Shown: piece by piece, positions 1 through 10,837 of the stretch
Numbering within the stretch: the stretch's first letter is position 1
How the letters are laid out: each line of letters opens with the position of its first letter
NCBI RefSeq assembly: GCF_020873915.1
Contig: NZ_JAHWGP010000044.1
Span: 1-55,840, forward strand
Length of the DNA stretch: 55,840 nucleotides
From: Streptomyces sp. DH5
Lineage (GTDB): Bacteria > Actinomycetota > Actinomycetes > Streptomycetales > Streptomycetaceae
Reading direction: 5' to 3'
Program-made: the position numbers and the translations under genes
Notes under the pieces: generated by a model
Seen by the model: the letters and a program-made list of their open reading frames with translations, nothing else
The model's database searches: none
What the model was told of the DNA's origin: nothing

Positions 1-62
1 CGGGCGCGGGTCCCGGCTCACTGGCGCGCGGCGCACGGGGAAGCGAGGAGGGGCCGCTCCTG

Positions 63-986
63 CTACTGCTCCCTGCCCTTCCTGGGGACGTCCCGGCCCC
101 GGCGTCCGGACTCCTCGTCCATCTCGGTCTCGGCCTCGACGCGCTCCTTGCGGACGTGGCCGCGGACCGTCGTGTCCTCCGACGCCTCGTCCGTGGTCAT
201 CCTGACCCGCTCCACCGGGACCGTCTCGGTCGTCACGACGGGGCGTTCCTCGTGCAGGGTGACCTCGTGCTCGGCCTCCGAGATCTCCGGGCCCTCCATG
301 GCCTCGCCCCGGTTGGCCTCCGTGATCGGCTCGCGTTCCACGCGTACTTCCTCGTGGCGCACGGGCACGGTCTGCTGGACCTCCTCGGTGACCACGTACT
401 TGCGCAGCCTGGCCCGTCCGGACTCGCGGCGCTCGACGCCGACGTGCATCTGCTCCTCGGAGCGGGTCATGGCGTCGTCACGCGGCCCGGTGCGGGCCTC
501 GCCGCGGCGACCCGCGGCACCTGTCGTGCCTGGCGTTCCGGCTGCCCTACCGGGCTGGGGAGCGGTGCCCGCCGCTCCGGCCGCGCCCGCGGCGCCGGCC
601 GCGCCCGTGCCCGCGGTGCCCGTGCCGGTCCCGCGGTCGTGCTCCCCGGAGTCGGTCAGGACGGAGTCCCAGTTGATGCCGTAGTACTCGTACAGGCGTT
701 GCTCCTCGTCCACCGACAGGTGGCCGCCGGCGTCGACGTCGACGTTGGGAGCGCCCTTGATCTTGTCCTTGCGGTAGGGGACCTCGAGGTGGTCCTTCAC
801 CAGAGCGGCGTCGCGCATGGGGACGAACGACTCACTGGATCCGAACATGCCCGTCTTGACGGTCACCCACTCGGGCTGTCCGCTGGCGTCGTCGAGGAAG
901 ACGTGCTTCGCGTCGCCGATCTTGTTGCCGTCCCCGTCGTACACGGGGTGATCCAGCAGGATCGAGATCTCTTCGCGGGTGATCAT
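63..986 (-). CDS. PRC-barrel and DUF2382 (YsnF/AvaK-type) stress protein
   Basis: A 307-residue protein with a PRC-barrel domain at about residues 1-100, opening MITREEISILLDHPVYDGDG. A low-complexity Gly/Ala linker with GAAGAAGAAG repeats covers about 120-160. A charged C-terminal DUF2382 domain covers about 190-300 and contains RKYVVTEEVQQTVPVRHEEV. The family is usually linked to general stress responses; the biochemical role is unknown. The ATG is preceded by GGGAGGG about ten bases away. The upstream gap (987-1088) is unusually AT-rich for this DNA and probably holds the promoter. It is cytoplasmic: no signal peptide is visible. The domain calls are secure, the role is not. Confidence 0.88.
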   Translation of the reverse strand: MITREEISILLDHPVYDGDGNKIGDAKHVFLDDASGQPEWVTVKTGMFGSSESFVPMRDAALVKDHLEVPYRKDKIKGAPNVDVDAGGHLSVDEEQRLYEYYGINWDSVLTDSGEHDRGTGTGTAGTGAAGAAGAAGAAGTAPQPGRAAGTPGTTGAAGRRGEARTGPRDDAMTRSEEQMHVGVERRESGRARLRKYVVTEEVQQTVPVRHEEVRVEREPITEANRGEAMEGPEISEAEHEVTLHEERPVVTTETVPVERVRMTTDEASEDTTVRGHVRKERVEAETEMDEESGRRGRDVPRKGREQ

Positions 987-1088
987 CTTGCATCACCCTC
1001 CCTTCAGGGTCGCTCCTCTCCGGTTCTCCTGATCAGCGACCCGAAAACAGAACACATGCGACAAATAGTACTTAATTTTCCACAGTGC

Positions 1089-1901
1089 TCACTTGTGGTG
1101 ACCGCCTGCGAGCCCTCCCCGAGTGCCCGGCACGCCCGGCGGCTGTGCCGCGCGGGCCAGGGAGCGGCGGTCCGCGTGGCGCCCCGGCGGGACGGCGCCC
1201 GCCACCTCGACCTCGGCGGTCACGCCACGCGCCGACGCCACCCGCCAGAGGGAGGCGAGCAGGGTGTCGTCCCCGACGAAGGCCGGCACGGTGGCCGGTC
1301 CGCCCCGTCCGTTCCGGTAGCGGATGCGGACCGGCTGTACCGGGACCCCGGCGTCCAGCGCCGCCTGGAACACCGCGCGGCGGAACTCCCCCCGGGCCCG
1401 TCCGCACCAGGTACTGCCCTCGGGGAACGCCGCGACCGCCCCGCCGGCGCGCAGGACCGCGGTGAGCGCGGCGACCGTGTCCGGCAGGGCGCGCAGCCGG
1501 TCGCGGTCGATGAACAGCACGCCCGCGCGGTCGGCCAGCGCCCCCGCGACGGGCCAGCGCCGTATCTCGGCCTTGGCCAGCAGTCGCGCCGGGCGGACCG
1601 CGGCGAGCAGCGGGATGTCCAGCCAGGAGATGTGGTTGGCGACGAGCAGCAGTCCGCCGGTGGGCGGGGCGGCTCCGGCGACCCGGATCCGGACCCCGGT
1701 CGCCCGCACGATCCACCGGCACCACCGGCGCACCGGGCCCGCCGGGATCCACCGGCCGAACGGCAGCAGCGCGGTCCCGGCGAGCAGCAGCAGTCCGACC
1801 GCCGCCAGCCGCAGCACGGCCAGCGGTGGGGCCGCCGCGCTCGCCGTGCGGTCGACGCAGCCCCGGGGGGTGCAGGGCGCTCCCGGCAGCCAGACGCTCA
1901 T
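1089..1901 (-). CDS. olsA: 1-acyl-glycerol-3-phosphate acyltransferase family, likely ornithine-lipid O-acyltransferase OlsA
   Basis: A 270-residue PlsC-type acyltransferase. The catalytic block NHISWLD (NHx4D) and the acceptor-binding block FPEGS are both intact. N-terminal hydrophobic stretches suggest membrane association. The ATG overlaps the stop of the upstream N-acyltransferase gene (ATGA, 1898-1901), so the two are translationally coupled. An OlsB-like N-acyltransferase followed by a PlsC-like O-acyltransferase is the known arrangement for ornithine lipid: OlsB acylates ornithine and OlsA esterifies the lyso-lipid. I recall SCO0920/SCO0921 having this role in S. coelicolor. The alternative is an ordinary lysophosphatidate acyltransferase; the partner gene favours OlsA. 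Confidence 0.82.
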   Translation of the reverse strand: MSVWLPGAPCTPRGCVDRTASAAAPPLAVLRLAAVGLLLLAGTALLPFGRWIPAGPVRRWCRWIVRATGVRIRVAGAAPPTGGLLLVANHISWLDIPLLAAVRPARLLAKAEIRRWPVAGALADRAGVLFIDRDRLRALPDTVAALTAVLRAGGAVAAFPEGSTWCGRARGEFRRAVFQAALDAGVPVQPVRIRYRNGRGGPATVPAFVGDDTLLASLWRVASARGVTAEVEVAGAVPPGRHADRRSLARAAQPPGVPGTRGGLAGGHHK

Positions 1902-2680
1902 CGGGCGGGGGCGGGGGCGAGGGAGAGGAAGTGGCGCAGATAGCGGGGGTTCACGCGGTCCATCGGCAGCAGCACGTAGAGGTCGGCCACCCCGAAGTCC
2001 ACGTCGTGCGCGGGCTCCCCGCAGACCCAGGCGCCGAGCCGGAGGTAGCCGCGCAGCAGGGCGGGGAGCCCGGCCGGGGCGACGGCGGGTGCGATGCTCC
2101 GCGGCCGCCAGGGCAGCAGCGGGCGCACCCGGTACTCCTCGGGCGCCAGATGCCCGGCCCGCACCCGGTCCCAGGCTGCGGAGGCGAGCGCGCCGCCGTC
2201 GGCGAGCGGGACGGAGCAGCAGCCGGCCAGCCAGCTGTGGCCGCGGTCGGTCATGTAGCGGGCGATGCCCGCCCAGATGAGTCCGATGACCGCACCGTCG
2301 CGGTGGTCGGGATGCACGCAGGAACGGCCGACCTCGACGAGCGAGGGCCGTATCGCGTCGAGCGCCGACAGGTCGAACTCGCCCTCCGCGTAGAGCCGTC
2401 CGGCGATGCCCGCGCGTTCGGGCGGCAGCAGCCGGTACGTGCCGACGGCCTGCCCGGTCGCCTCCTCGCGCACCAGCAGGTGGTCGCAGTAGGCGTCGAA
2501 GGGGTCGACGTCCAGCCCCGGCTGTGGTCCGGGGAGCAGGGCGCCCATCTCCCCCGCGAAGACGTCGTACCGCAGGCGCTGGGCGGCCCGCACGTCCTCC
2601 TCGTCGCGGGCGAGGGTGACGGTGTAGCGGGTGGGGGCGGTGGACTGCGGGGGATGGTCGACGGTCAGCACGCCGGTCAT
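1898..2680 (-). CDS. olsB: OlsB-like ornithine N-acyltransferase (GNAT fold)
   Basis: A 260-residue protein of the hemolysin/OlsB acyltransferase family (Acetyltransf_5). The hallmarks are the LRYDVFAGEMGA block, the CDHLLV and VGTYRLL segments near residues 70-100, GRSCVHPDHRDG near 130 and a GCCSVP segment. It probably transfers a 3-hydroxyacyl group from acyl-carrier protein to the alpha-amino group of ornithine, the first step of ornithine lipid. I chose the ATG at 2680 (MTGVLTVDH) because the in-frame extension to 2866 is Pro/Arg-rich and unlike the family. The stop overlaps the start of the O-acyltransferase gene. Confidence 0.83.
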   Translation of the reverse strand: MTGVLTVDHPPQSTAPTRYTVTLARDEEDVRAAQRLRYDVFAGEMGALLPGPQPGLDVDPFDAYCDHLLVREEATGQAVGTYRLLPPERAGIAGRLYAEGEFDLSALDAIRPSLVEVGRSCVHPDHRDGAVIGLIWAGIARYMTDRGHSWLAGCCSVPLADGGALASAAWDRVRAGHLAPEEYRVRPLLPWRPRSIAPAVAPAGLPALLRGYLRLGAWVCGEPAHDVDFGVADLYVLLPMDRVNPRYLRHFLSLAPAPAR

Positions 2681-2812
2681 GGCTCTCTCCTGATCACGCA
2701 CCGGAACGGGAGTGGGGACACCCCCGTTCTCCCGAGCCGGGTTGGCTGGTACGTGACCGGAGCCGGGAGTGCGGATGTGGAGATGCTGAATGCCAGGAGC
2801 GGCCGCGGGGGA

Positions 2813-2842
2813 GGGGCCGGGAGGAGCGCCTCTCCCGGCCCC
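2813..2842 (-). terminator. GC-rich hairpin downstream of sdhB
   Basis: An 11-bp perfect inverted repeat (GGGGCCGGGAG / CTCCCGGCCCC) with an 8-nt loop. It lies 70 nt beyond the sdhB stop and before the olsB start. There is no U-tract, as is usual for streptomycete terminators. It probably ends the sdhCAB transcript. Confidence 0.6.
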
Positions 2843-2911
2843 GTCCGTCCGCGCCCGGCGGCGCACGCGCGGTGCGCTTCCGGCGGGCGCGGGGCGTGCC
2901 CTCCTGCGGCG

Positions 2912-3657
2912 CTACCGCCCGCTGACCCTGCGAGTGGCCCGCAGCCACTCCTTGTTCATGTTCGTGATGGAGGTCAGCGGGATCCCCTTGGGGCAGGCCG
3001 TGGCGCACTCCCCCGCGAGGGTGCACCCCCCGAACCCCTCCTCGTCCATCTGCGCCACCATGTCCAGGACCCGCGTCTCGCGCTCGGGAGCCCCCTGCGG
3101 CAGCACGTTCAGATGGTTGATCTTCGAGGAGGTGAACAGCATGGCCGCCCCGTTGGGGCAGGCCGCGACGCACGCCCCGCATCCGATGCACTCCGCGTGC
3201 TCGAAGGCGAGGTCGGCGTCGGGCTTCGGCACCGGCGTGGCGTGGGCCTCCGGCGCGGATCCCGTGGGCGCGGTGATGTAGCCGCCGGCCTCGATGATGC
3301 GGTCGAAGGCCGACCGGTCGACCACCAGGTCCTTCACGACCGGGAACGCGGACGCCCGCCACGGCTCGACGTCGACGGTGTCGCCGTCCTCGAAGGAGCG
3401 CATGTGGAGCTGGCAGGTGGTGGTCCGCTCGGGCCCGTGGGCGTCGCCGTTGATGACCAGCGAGCAGGCGCCGCAGATGCCCTCGCGGCAGTCGTGGTCG
3501 AAGGCGACCGGGTCCTCGCCCCTGAGGATGAGTTCCTCGTTGAGGGTGTCGAGCATCTCCAGGAAGGACATGTCGGGTGAGATGCCGTCCACCTCGTACG
3601 TGGACATGGCGCCGTCGGCGTCGGCGTTCTTCTGCCGCCAGACGCGCAGGGTGAGCT

Positions 3658-3661
<4 letters not shown>
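2912..3661 (-). CDS. sdhB: Succinate dehydrogenase/fumarate reductase iron-sulfur subunit
   Basis: A 249-residue iron-sulfur subunit. The [2Fe-2S] ligands are in [10 protein letters not shown] plus a later Cys (TTTCQLH). The [4Fe-4S] site is [12 protein letters not shown] and the [3Fe-4S] site is [14 protein letters not shown]. It carries electrons from the flavoprotein to the membrane anchor and the quinone. The ATG overlaps the sdhA stop (ATGA), giving a tight sdhC-sdhA-sdhB operon. I recall this cluster as the second S. coelicolor enzyme (SCO0922-0924), resembling mycobacterial Sdh1, and distinct from the four-subunit housekeeping complex. Confidence 0.95.
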
Positions 3662-5607
<1,946 letters not shown>

Positions 5608-5609
5608 GG

Positions 5610-6317
5610 TCAGCTCACCACTCCGGTCATCACGCCCACGGGGACGGCGAGGAAGCCGGCCGTGAGCAGCAGCGCGAGGGCATTGGCGGTGGTCTTGAGG
5701 GCGCGGTCGCGGGTGCGGCTGCCGACGCCGAGGGTCTGGGCCGCGCTCCAGAAGCCGTGCCGGATGTGCAGGCCGACGGCGAGCATCGCCACGACGTAGA
5801 CGGTGTTGCCGTACCAGGTGGAGAAGGTGTCCACGACGTTCTGGTAGGGCTTGCCGGTCTCGAAGCCTCCGGGGTGCACGGTTCCGGTGGTCAGGTCGAG
5901 GATGTGCCAGACGATGAACAGGGCGAGGATGATCCCGCCCCAGCGCATGGTGCGGGTGGCGTAGGAGGCCCGCGGCTTCCTGTGCACGTACTTGCTGGGG
6001 CGTGCCCTGATGTCGCGGCGGCTGAGCTGGTACGCGGAGACGCCGTGGGCGATCACGGCGACGACGAGGACGACACGGATCAGCCAGAGCGTCCACTCGT
6101 AGTGCATGAACGGTTCGCCGACCGTGCGCAGCCAGTGGGCGTAGTGGTTGAACTCTCCCACGCCGAAGAAGATCTTCAGGTTCCCGATCATGTGGGCGAC
6201 CAGGTAGAGCAGCATGATCAGGCCACTGACCGCCATCACTGTCTTCTTGCCGACGGTCGACTTCCACACGGTGCGTGCCATGGACGGCCGTCGGCCCGTC
6301 CGCGTTGCCAGAGCCAT
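5610..6317 (-). CDS. sdhC: Succinate dehydrogenase cytochrome b membrane anchor
   Basis: A 235-residue membrane anchor with about five hydrophobic segments, for example [36 protein letters not shown] and [14 protein letters not shown]. His residues within helices can act as haem ligands. It is the single membrane subunit (fused SdhC/D type) and no separate sdhD is present. I chose the ATG at 6317 ([20 protein letters not shown]). Further in-frame starts are at 6347 and 6281. The first core motif is [12 protein letters not shown]. It is first in the sdhCAB operon and divergent from the LysR regulator. Confidence 0.92.
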   Translation of the reverse strand: MALATRTGRRPSMARTVWKSTVGKKTVMAVSGLIMLLYLVAHMIGNLKIFFGVGEFNHYAHWLRTVGEPFMHYEWTLWLIRVVLVVAVIAHGVSAYQLSRRDIRARPSKYVHRKPRASYATRTMRWGGIILALFIVWHILDLTTGTVHPGGFETGKPYQNVVDTFSTWYGNTVYVVAMLAVGLHIRHGFWSAAQTLGVGSRTRDRALKTTANALALLLTAGFLAVPVGVMTGVVS

Positions 6318-6352
6318 GGCACCGACGCTAGGGCCGGACGGCCCCATCGGTC

Positions 6353-6371
6353 CAAGACATGGTCCGCCTTG
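6353..6371. promoter_or_regulatory. Inverted repeat in the sdhC-lysR intergenic region
   Basis: CAAG-N11-CTTG, a short perfect dyad between the divergent sdhC and LysR starts. Its size suits a LysR-type accessory site. This is inference from position and symmetry only. Confidence 0.35.
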
Positions 6372-6376
6372 TTTCG

Positions 6377-6391
6377 ATAGGCCGGGGCTAT
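6377..6391. promoter_or_regulatory. Candidate LysR box (T-N11-A) upstream of the LysR gene
   Basis: ATAG-N7-CTAT is a perfect dyad fitting the T-N11-A LysR consensus. It ends 9 bp before the regulator's ATG and lies between the two divergent transcription units. It would suit autorepression and control of sdhCAB. Confidence 0.5.
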
Positions 6392-6400
6392 GGTGGCCGC

Positions 6401-7285
6401 ATGCAGTTCCAGCAGCTCCAGTACTTCGTGGCGGTCGCCGAGACCCGGCACTTCACCCGGGCCGCCGAGCTGGTCCATGTCGCGCAGCCGTCCCTGTCCC
6501 AGCAGATCAAGGCGCTGGAACGGGAGCTGGGGGCGGACCTGTTCCAGCGGGCGCGCGGCAACATCACGCTGACCGACGCCGGCGAGGCGCTGCTGCCGCT
6601 GGCGCGGCGGATCCTGGCCGACGCGGAGACGGCACGGCACGAGGTGCAGGAGGTGGCGCAGCTGCGCGGCGGGCGGGTGCGGCTGGGGGCCACGCCGAGC
6701 CTGTGCACCGGTCTGCTGCCCGATGTGCTGCGCGCCTTCCACGACCGGTATCCGGGTGTGCGGCTGCTGATCGAGGAGGGCGGGTCGCACGACCTGGTGC
6801 GGGAGCTGGCGCGGGGCGCGCTGGACCTGGCCCTGGTGGTGCTGCCGTTGCCGACGCCGTCGCCCGCGCTGACCACGGTGGAGCTGCTGCGGGAGGACCT
6901 GGTGGTGGTGTCGTCGCCGGACGCCACGCGACCGGGGCGGGGGCGGCGCGCCGTGCGGATCGCCGATCTGGAGGGTGAGCGGCTGGTGATGTTCCGGCAC
7001 GGGTACGACCTGCGCGAGCTGACGGTGGCGGCGTGCCGGGCGGAGGGGTTCGAGCCGGAGTTCGCGGTGGAGGGCGGTGAGATGGACGCGGTGCTCGGAT
7101 TCGTGCGGGCGGGGCTGGGGGTGGCGGTCGTGCCGCGGATGGTCGCCGCGCGGTCGGGGCACGGACTGCGGGTCACCCCGCTGGCGCGGCCGGGACTGCA
7201 GCGGGCCATCGCCCTCGCCCACCGCAGTGACGTGGCCCCGCCCCGGGCGGCGCGGGAGCTGCAGCGGATGCTGCTGGAGCGCTGA
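6401..7285 (+). CDS. LysR-family transcriptional regulator
   Basis: A 294-residue LTTR. The N-terminal winged helix-turn-helix (residues 1-60) contains FTRAAELVHVAQPSLSQQIK. The effector-binding domain covers about 90-290. I placed the start at the ATG at 6401 (MQFQQLQYF), the conserved start of the family, rather than at the in-frame upstream extension. It is divergent from sdhCAB, so the succinate dehydrogenase operon is its probable target. The ligand is unknown. A hairpin follows the stop. Confidence 0.93.
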   Translation: MQFQQLQYFVAVAETRHFTRAAELVHVAQPSLSQQIKALERELGADLFQRARGNITLTDAGEALLPLARRILADAETARHEVQEVAQLRGGRVRLGATPSLCTGLLPDVLRAFHDRYPGVRLLIEEGGSHDLVRELARGALDLALVVLPLPTPSPALTTVELLREDLVVVSSPDATRPGRGRRAVRIADLEGERLVMFRHGYDLRELTVAACRAEGFEPEFAVEGGEMDAVLGFVRAGLGVAVVPRMVAARSGHGLRVTPLARPGLQRAIALAHRSDVAPPRAARELQRMLLER

Positions 7286-7286
7286 C

Positions 7287-7313
7287 GCGGGGCGGCCGGG
7301 GTTTCCGCCCCGC
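7287..7313 (+). terminator. Hairpin after the LysR gene
   Basis: A 9-bp perfect stem (GCGGGGCGG / CCGCCCCGC) with a 9-nt loop starts 2 nt after the LysR stop. The gene beyond is convergent, so it may serve both directions. Confidence 0.55.
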
Positions 7314-7397
7314 CGTCCTCGGCCGACCGTCCCGGGGGCTCCACCCCCCCTGGCCCCCGTTCCCGCCACGCGGCAAAGCCGCGCGGCGGCACACCCT

Positions 7398-7778
7398 CTA
7401 GGAGACGGGTGTGCCCTGGTGGTAGTACATGCGCCAGCCTGTGTCGTCGTCCTGCTTGCGCCACAGGGAACTGCGCAGGGCCCGGCGCCCGCCGAGGCGG
7501 GTCTCGTACGTGAGGTGCACCAGACCGGGAGCCAGGAGGCGACCGGTGATCTCCGACGGCTCGTAGACAGGTCCGTCCGGCGAGCTGCCCGGGTGGTCGT
7601 GCAGCTCGGCGACCATCTCCGCGTACGTGTAGCGCCGGCCAGAGGCGCCCACCTCGGTGAACTCCGGGTCCAGCAGGCGCGCCACCTCGGCGCGCGAGGA
7701 ACGCACGGCCGGATCGAGGAGCCGCAGCTCACCCTCGATCGCCGCGCTCACCGACTCCCGCTCCTGGCTCGTCCCCAT
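7398..7778 (-). CDS. SnoaL/DUF4440-like (NTF2 fold) protein
   Basis: A 126-residue NTF2-fold protein. The N-terminal helix region reads ELRLLDPAVRSSRAEVARLLDPEFTEVGASGR, followed by strands with RLLAPGLVHLTYETRL and WRMYYHQGTPV at the end, typical of DUF4440/SnoaL_3. No catalytic residues can be assigned. It is monocistronic, between a convergent LysR gene and rmdA downstream. The enzymatic role is unknown. Confidence 0.82.
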   Translation of the reverse strand: MGTSQERESVSAAIEGELRLLDPAVRSSRAEVARLLDPEFTEVGASGRRYTYAEMVAELHDHPGSSPDGPVYEPSEITGRLLAPGLVHLTYETRLGGRRALRSSLWRKQDDDTGWRMYYHQGTPVS

Positions 7779-7883
7779 GTGCCCCTCCCCGTCCGTGAGC
7801 CCCGCACCTTTCGGGGGCGCGGGGAACCGCGCGACCAGCCACGGGCGGCCCGCAGCCGCCGGAGACCCCAGCCCGCCGGGCGG

Positions 7884-10028
7884 CTAACCCGTCGCGTCCA
7901 CCAGCGCCAGCTCGTGCAGCCGGTCCGGCGGGCCCGGGCGGGCGTAGTACCAGCCCTGGGCCGTGTCGCAGCCCAGGATGCGGAGTTGTTCGGCCTGGGC
8001 GCCCGTCTCCACGCCCTCCACCGTGACCGCGAGGTCGAGGCTGTGCGCCAGCGTGACGATGCCCTCGACGATCTTGAGGTCGACGGGGTCGGCCGGGAAC
8101 TGCTGCATGCTCTGCGTGAAGGAACGGTCCAGCTTCAGCACACTCACCGGGAGCCGGCGCAGATTGGCCAGGTTGGAATAGCCGGTGCCGAAGTCGTCGA
8201 GGGCTATGTCGACGCCCATCTCCGCCAGGCGGCGCAGCGGCTTCAGCAGGTCGTCGTCCGCTCCGATCAGGGCCGACTCGGTCACCTCCAGGCACAGCGC
8301 GTCGGGCTCGACCCCCGTACGCTCCAGGATCTCCACAGTGTCCTGGACCAGGCCCGGGTGGGTGAGCTGGCAGGGTGACAGGTTGACGTTGACGCGCAGC
8401 GGGCCGACGGCCTCCGCACCGCCGTGACGGTCCTGCCACTCCCTGGCCTGGCACACGGACTGCTCCAGCACCCAACGGCCCAGCGGCACGATGAGTCCGG
8501 TGTGCTCGGCGAGCGGGATGAACCGGTCCGGGGAGAGCACCCCGTGCTGCGGGTGCAGCCAGCGCACCAGCGCCTCGGCGCCCCGGACGCTCCCGTCACC
8601 GAGGTTCACCAGGGGCTGGTACTCGATGAAGAACTCGCCCCGGTCCAGGGCCGCCGGCAGCGCCGTGGTGAGCCCGTGCCGGGTGATGGCGCGGGCGTCG
8701 GCCTCCGGGTCGGCGAGCTCGAAGCGGTTGCCGCCCGCGGACTTGGCCCGGTACATGGTGATGTCGGCGCTGCGCAGGACCTCCGCCGGGCTGCGCTCAC
8801 CGGCCGGCCCCTCGACGATGCCGATGCTGCCGCGCACGGTCAGCTCACGGCCGTCGACGCTGATCGGGGCGAGCAGCGCGTTCATGATGCGGGCGGCGAG
8901 CTCGTCGACCGTGCGCTGGGTGTCCGGGCCGGTGGTCAGCGCCACGAACTCGTCGCCGCCGAGCCGCGCCACCATCTCGCCGGGTGCGGTCGCGCATGCC
9001 TGGAGCCGGTCGGCGACCTCGACGAGCAGCCGGTCGCCGGCGGCGTGCCCGAGGCTGTCGTTGACGGTCTTGAAGCCGTCCAGGTCGAGGTAGCACAGCC
9101 CGAACCGCTGGCCCTCGCCGGCGCCGAGCGCCTTCTCCAGGCGCTCGAAGAAGAACGTCCGGTTGGGCAGCCCGGTGAGCGCGTCGTGGGTGGCCTCGTA
9201 GCGCAGCCGGAGGTTGAGCAGCCGCCGCTCGGTGGTGTCCTCCATGAGGGCGAGCTGGTACTGCGGGTCGCCGTCGGCGTCGCGCAGCAGGGACACCGTC
9301 AGGTTGGTCCACAGAACCGTTCCGTCGGGGCGGTAGAAGGCCTTCTCGAGGTGGTAGTGCTCGCGCTCGCCGCTCACCAGCTCCTCGTAGAGCCGCCAGG
9401 TCTGCGGAGGATCGTCGGGGTGGACCCAGTCCCTGACGCTGCGGCTGCGCAGGCCCTGTTCGGACAGGCCGAACATGCGCCGCAGCGCGTTGTTGACCTG
9501 GAGGATGTTGCCCTCCAGGTCGGCGATGCCGATGCCTATGGCGGCGCCCTCGAAGACCGCGCGGAAGCGGGCCTCCGTGTCGTGCAGCGCCTGCGCCACC
9601 ACGCCCTGGGCCTCCAGCGCGGCACGGGCGATGGCCTCCTGCTCGGCCAGCGTCCGCTCGCGCAGCGCCTGCGCGAACCCCGCGGCCATGGCGTGCTGGA
9701 GCCGGGCGCTGCGCGCCCTGAGGTCCTCCCGGTCGCCGTCCTCGCCGCAGTACAGCACGAGATAGGCGTCCACGCAGTCCAGGGTGCGGCTGAGCGCCTC
9801 GGGGTCGGTGCAGTGCTCCCGGACCAGTGCCGCGCCGGCCTGCCTGCCGGCGTCCGCGTCGAAGGACCTGGCCCGCAGCGCTCCGCTCAGCAGCCGGGCC
9901 AGCGGCAGCAGCCGCGCCTCGAACTCGGAGCGGGTCGACGAGGTCGAGGTGACCGGGAAGACGGCCCGGCTCCAGATCGTGGCGAACCTGCGAAGTCTGT
10001 CCTCAGGCCCGTCCGGCTCCGCGCTCAC
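7884..10028 (-). CDS. rmdA: RmdA-like PAS-GGDEF-EAL c-di-GMP enzyme
   Basis: A 714-residue cytoplasmic protein. The N-terminal helical region is about residues 1-145. A PAS domain (FRAVFEGAAIGIGIADLEGN) starts near 155 and is followed by a PAC segment. A GGDEF domain with intact RLGGDEF lies at about 290-450, and an EAL domain with intact EALVRWLHP and the DDFGTGYSNL loop at about 465-705. Both active sites look complete, so it may make and degrade c-di-GMP. S. coelicolor RmdA (SCO0928) has this architecture and affects aerial development. The GTG at 10028 overlaps the stop of the upstream methyltransferase (GTGA). Confidence 0.9.
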   Translation of the reverse strand: MSAEPDGPEDRLRRFATIWSRAVFPVTSTSSTRSEFEARLLPLARLLSGALRARSFDADAGRQAGAALVREHCTDPEALSRTLDCVDAYLVLYCGEDGDREDLRARSARLQHAMAAGFAQALRERTLAEQEAIARAALEAQGVVAQALHDTEARFRAVFEGAAIGIGIADLEGNILQVNNALRRMFGLSEQGLRSRSVRDWVHPDDPPQTWRLYEELVSGEREHYHLEKAFYRPDGTVLWTNLTVSLLRDADGDPQYQLALMEDTTERRLLNLRLRYEATHDALTGLPNRTFFFERLEKALGAGEGQRFGLCYLDLDGFKTVNDSLGHAAGDRLLVEVADRLQACATAPGEMVARLGGDEFVALTTGPDTQRTVDELAARIMNALLAPISVDGRELTVRGSIGIVEGPAGERSPAEVLRSADITMYRAKSAGGNRFELADPEADARAITRHGLTTALPAALDRGEFFIEYQPLVNLGDGSVRGAEALVRWLHPQHGVLSPDRFIPLAEHTGLIVPLGRWVLEQSVCQAREWQDRHGGAEAVGPLRVNVNLSPCQLTHPGLVQDTVEILERTGVEPDALCLEVTESALIGADDDLLKPLRRLAEMGVDIALDDFGTGYSNLANLRRLPVSVLKLDRSFTQSMQQFPADPVDLKIVEGIVTLAHSLDLAVTVEGVETGAQAEQLRILGCDTAQGWYYARPGPPDRLHELALVDATG

Positions 10029-10837
10029 GCCGTCCGCCCCACGCCCGCGAAACCGGAGAAGGCGTAGGGATCCTCGTCCTCCGGTGCGGTGTCGGGCCGC
10101 CACTGCGGCATCGGCACCAGTCCGGGTTCCACCATGTCGTACCCCTCGAAGAACCGCGCGATCTCGTCGCGCGTGCGCATGATCAGCGGACTGCGGATGT
10201 CCTGGTACACGTCCACCGCGCCCTCGGCGCGCTCCGGCGGCAGCGGAATCCCGTCGTAGGAGGCGTGGGTGAGCACGAGCATGCTGCCGGGCGCGAGTGC
10301 CTCGCGCAGTTCGGTCACCGCCGCATACGGGTCGTCCGAGTCTTCCACGAAATGCAGTATCGCAACGAGAAGCAGCGCCACCGGCCGATTCAGGTCGATC
10401 AGCCGGTGCAGTTCCGGACTGTTCAGGATCTCCCGGGGCTTTCGGAGGTCCGCGGCGAGGATGTCCGCGCCGTCGTTGCCTTCGAGAACCGCCTGGCTGT
10501 GTGCCACTGCCACCGGGTCGTGGTCGACGTACATCACACGGGCGCCCGGAGCGGCCGCCTGCGCCACTTCGTGGACGTTGCCGAACGTCGGAATGCCGGA
10601 GCCGATGTCGAGGAACTGGGTGATGCCCCCGGCGGCGGCGAAGCGCACCGCCCGGCGCATGAACGCCCGGTTCGCCTGCATGATCTTGGGCAGGCCCGGC
10701 ATGAACTCCATGGCCTTGCGGGCTGCTTGCCGGTCGACCTCGAAGTTGTGCGATCCGCCCAGGTAGTAGTCGTACATCCGGGAGACGCTGGGCACCGAGA
10801 TGTCGATGCTCCGGGGAGCCCAGGCGGGACGCTCCAT
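10025..10837 (-). CDS. SAM-dependent methyltransferase, PF04672 (Methyltransf_19) family
   Basis: A 270-residue protein typical of the abundant actinomycete PF04672 family. The N-terminal signature RMYDYYLGGSHNFEVDR is followed by QFLDIGSGIPTFGNVHE (SAM motif I) and VMYVDHDPVAVAHS (motif II). The start is the ATG at 10837, because GGAGAG lies five bases upstream. The GTG at 10849 overlaps that ribosome site and is less likely. It is translationally coupled to rmdA. The substrate is unknown; family members are often physiologically uncharacterised. Confidence 0.88.
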   Translation of the reverse strand: MERPAWAPRSIDISVPSVSRMYDYYLGGSHNFEVDRQAARKAMEFMPGLPKIMQANRAFMRRAVRFAAAGGITQFLDIGSGIPTFGNVHEVAQAAAPGARVMYVDHDPVAVAHSQAVLEGNDGADILAADLRKPREILNSPELHRLIDLNRPVALLLVAILHFVEDSDDPYAAVTELREALAPGSMLVLTHASYDGIPLPPERAEGAVDVYQDIRSPLIMRTRDEIARFFEGYDMVEPGLVPMPQWRPDTAPEDEDPYAFSGFAGVGRTA

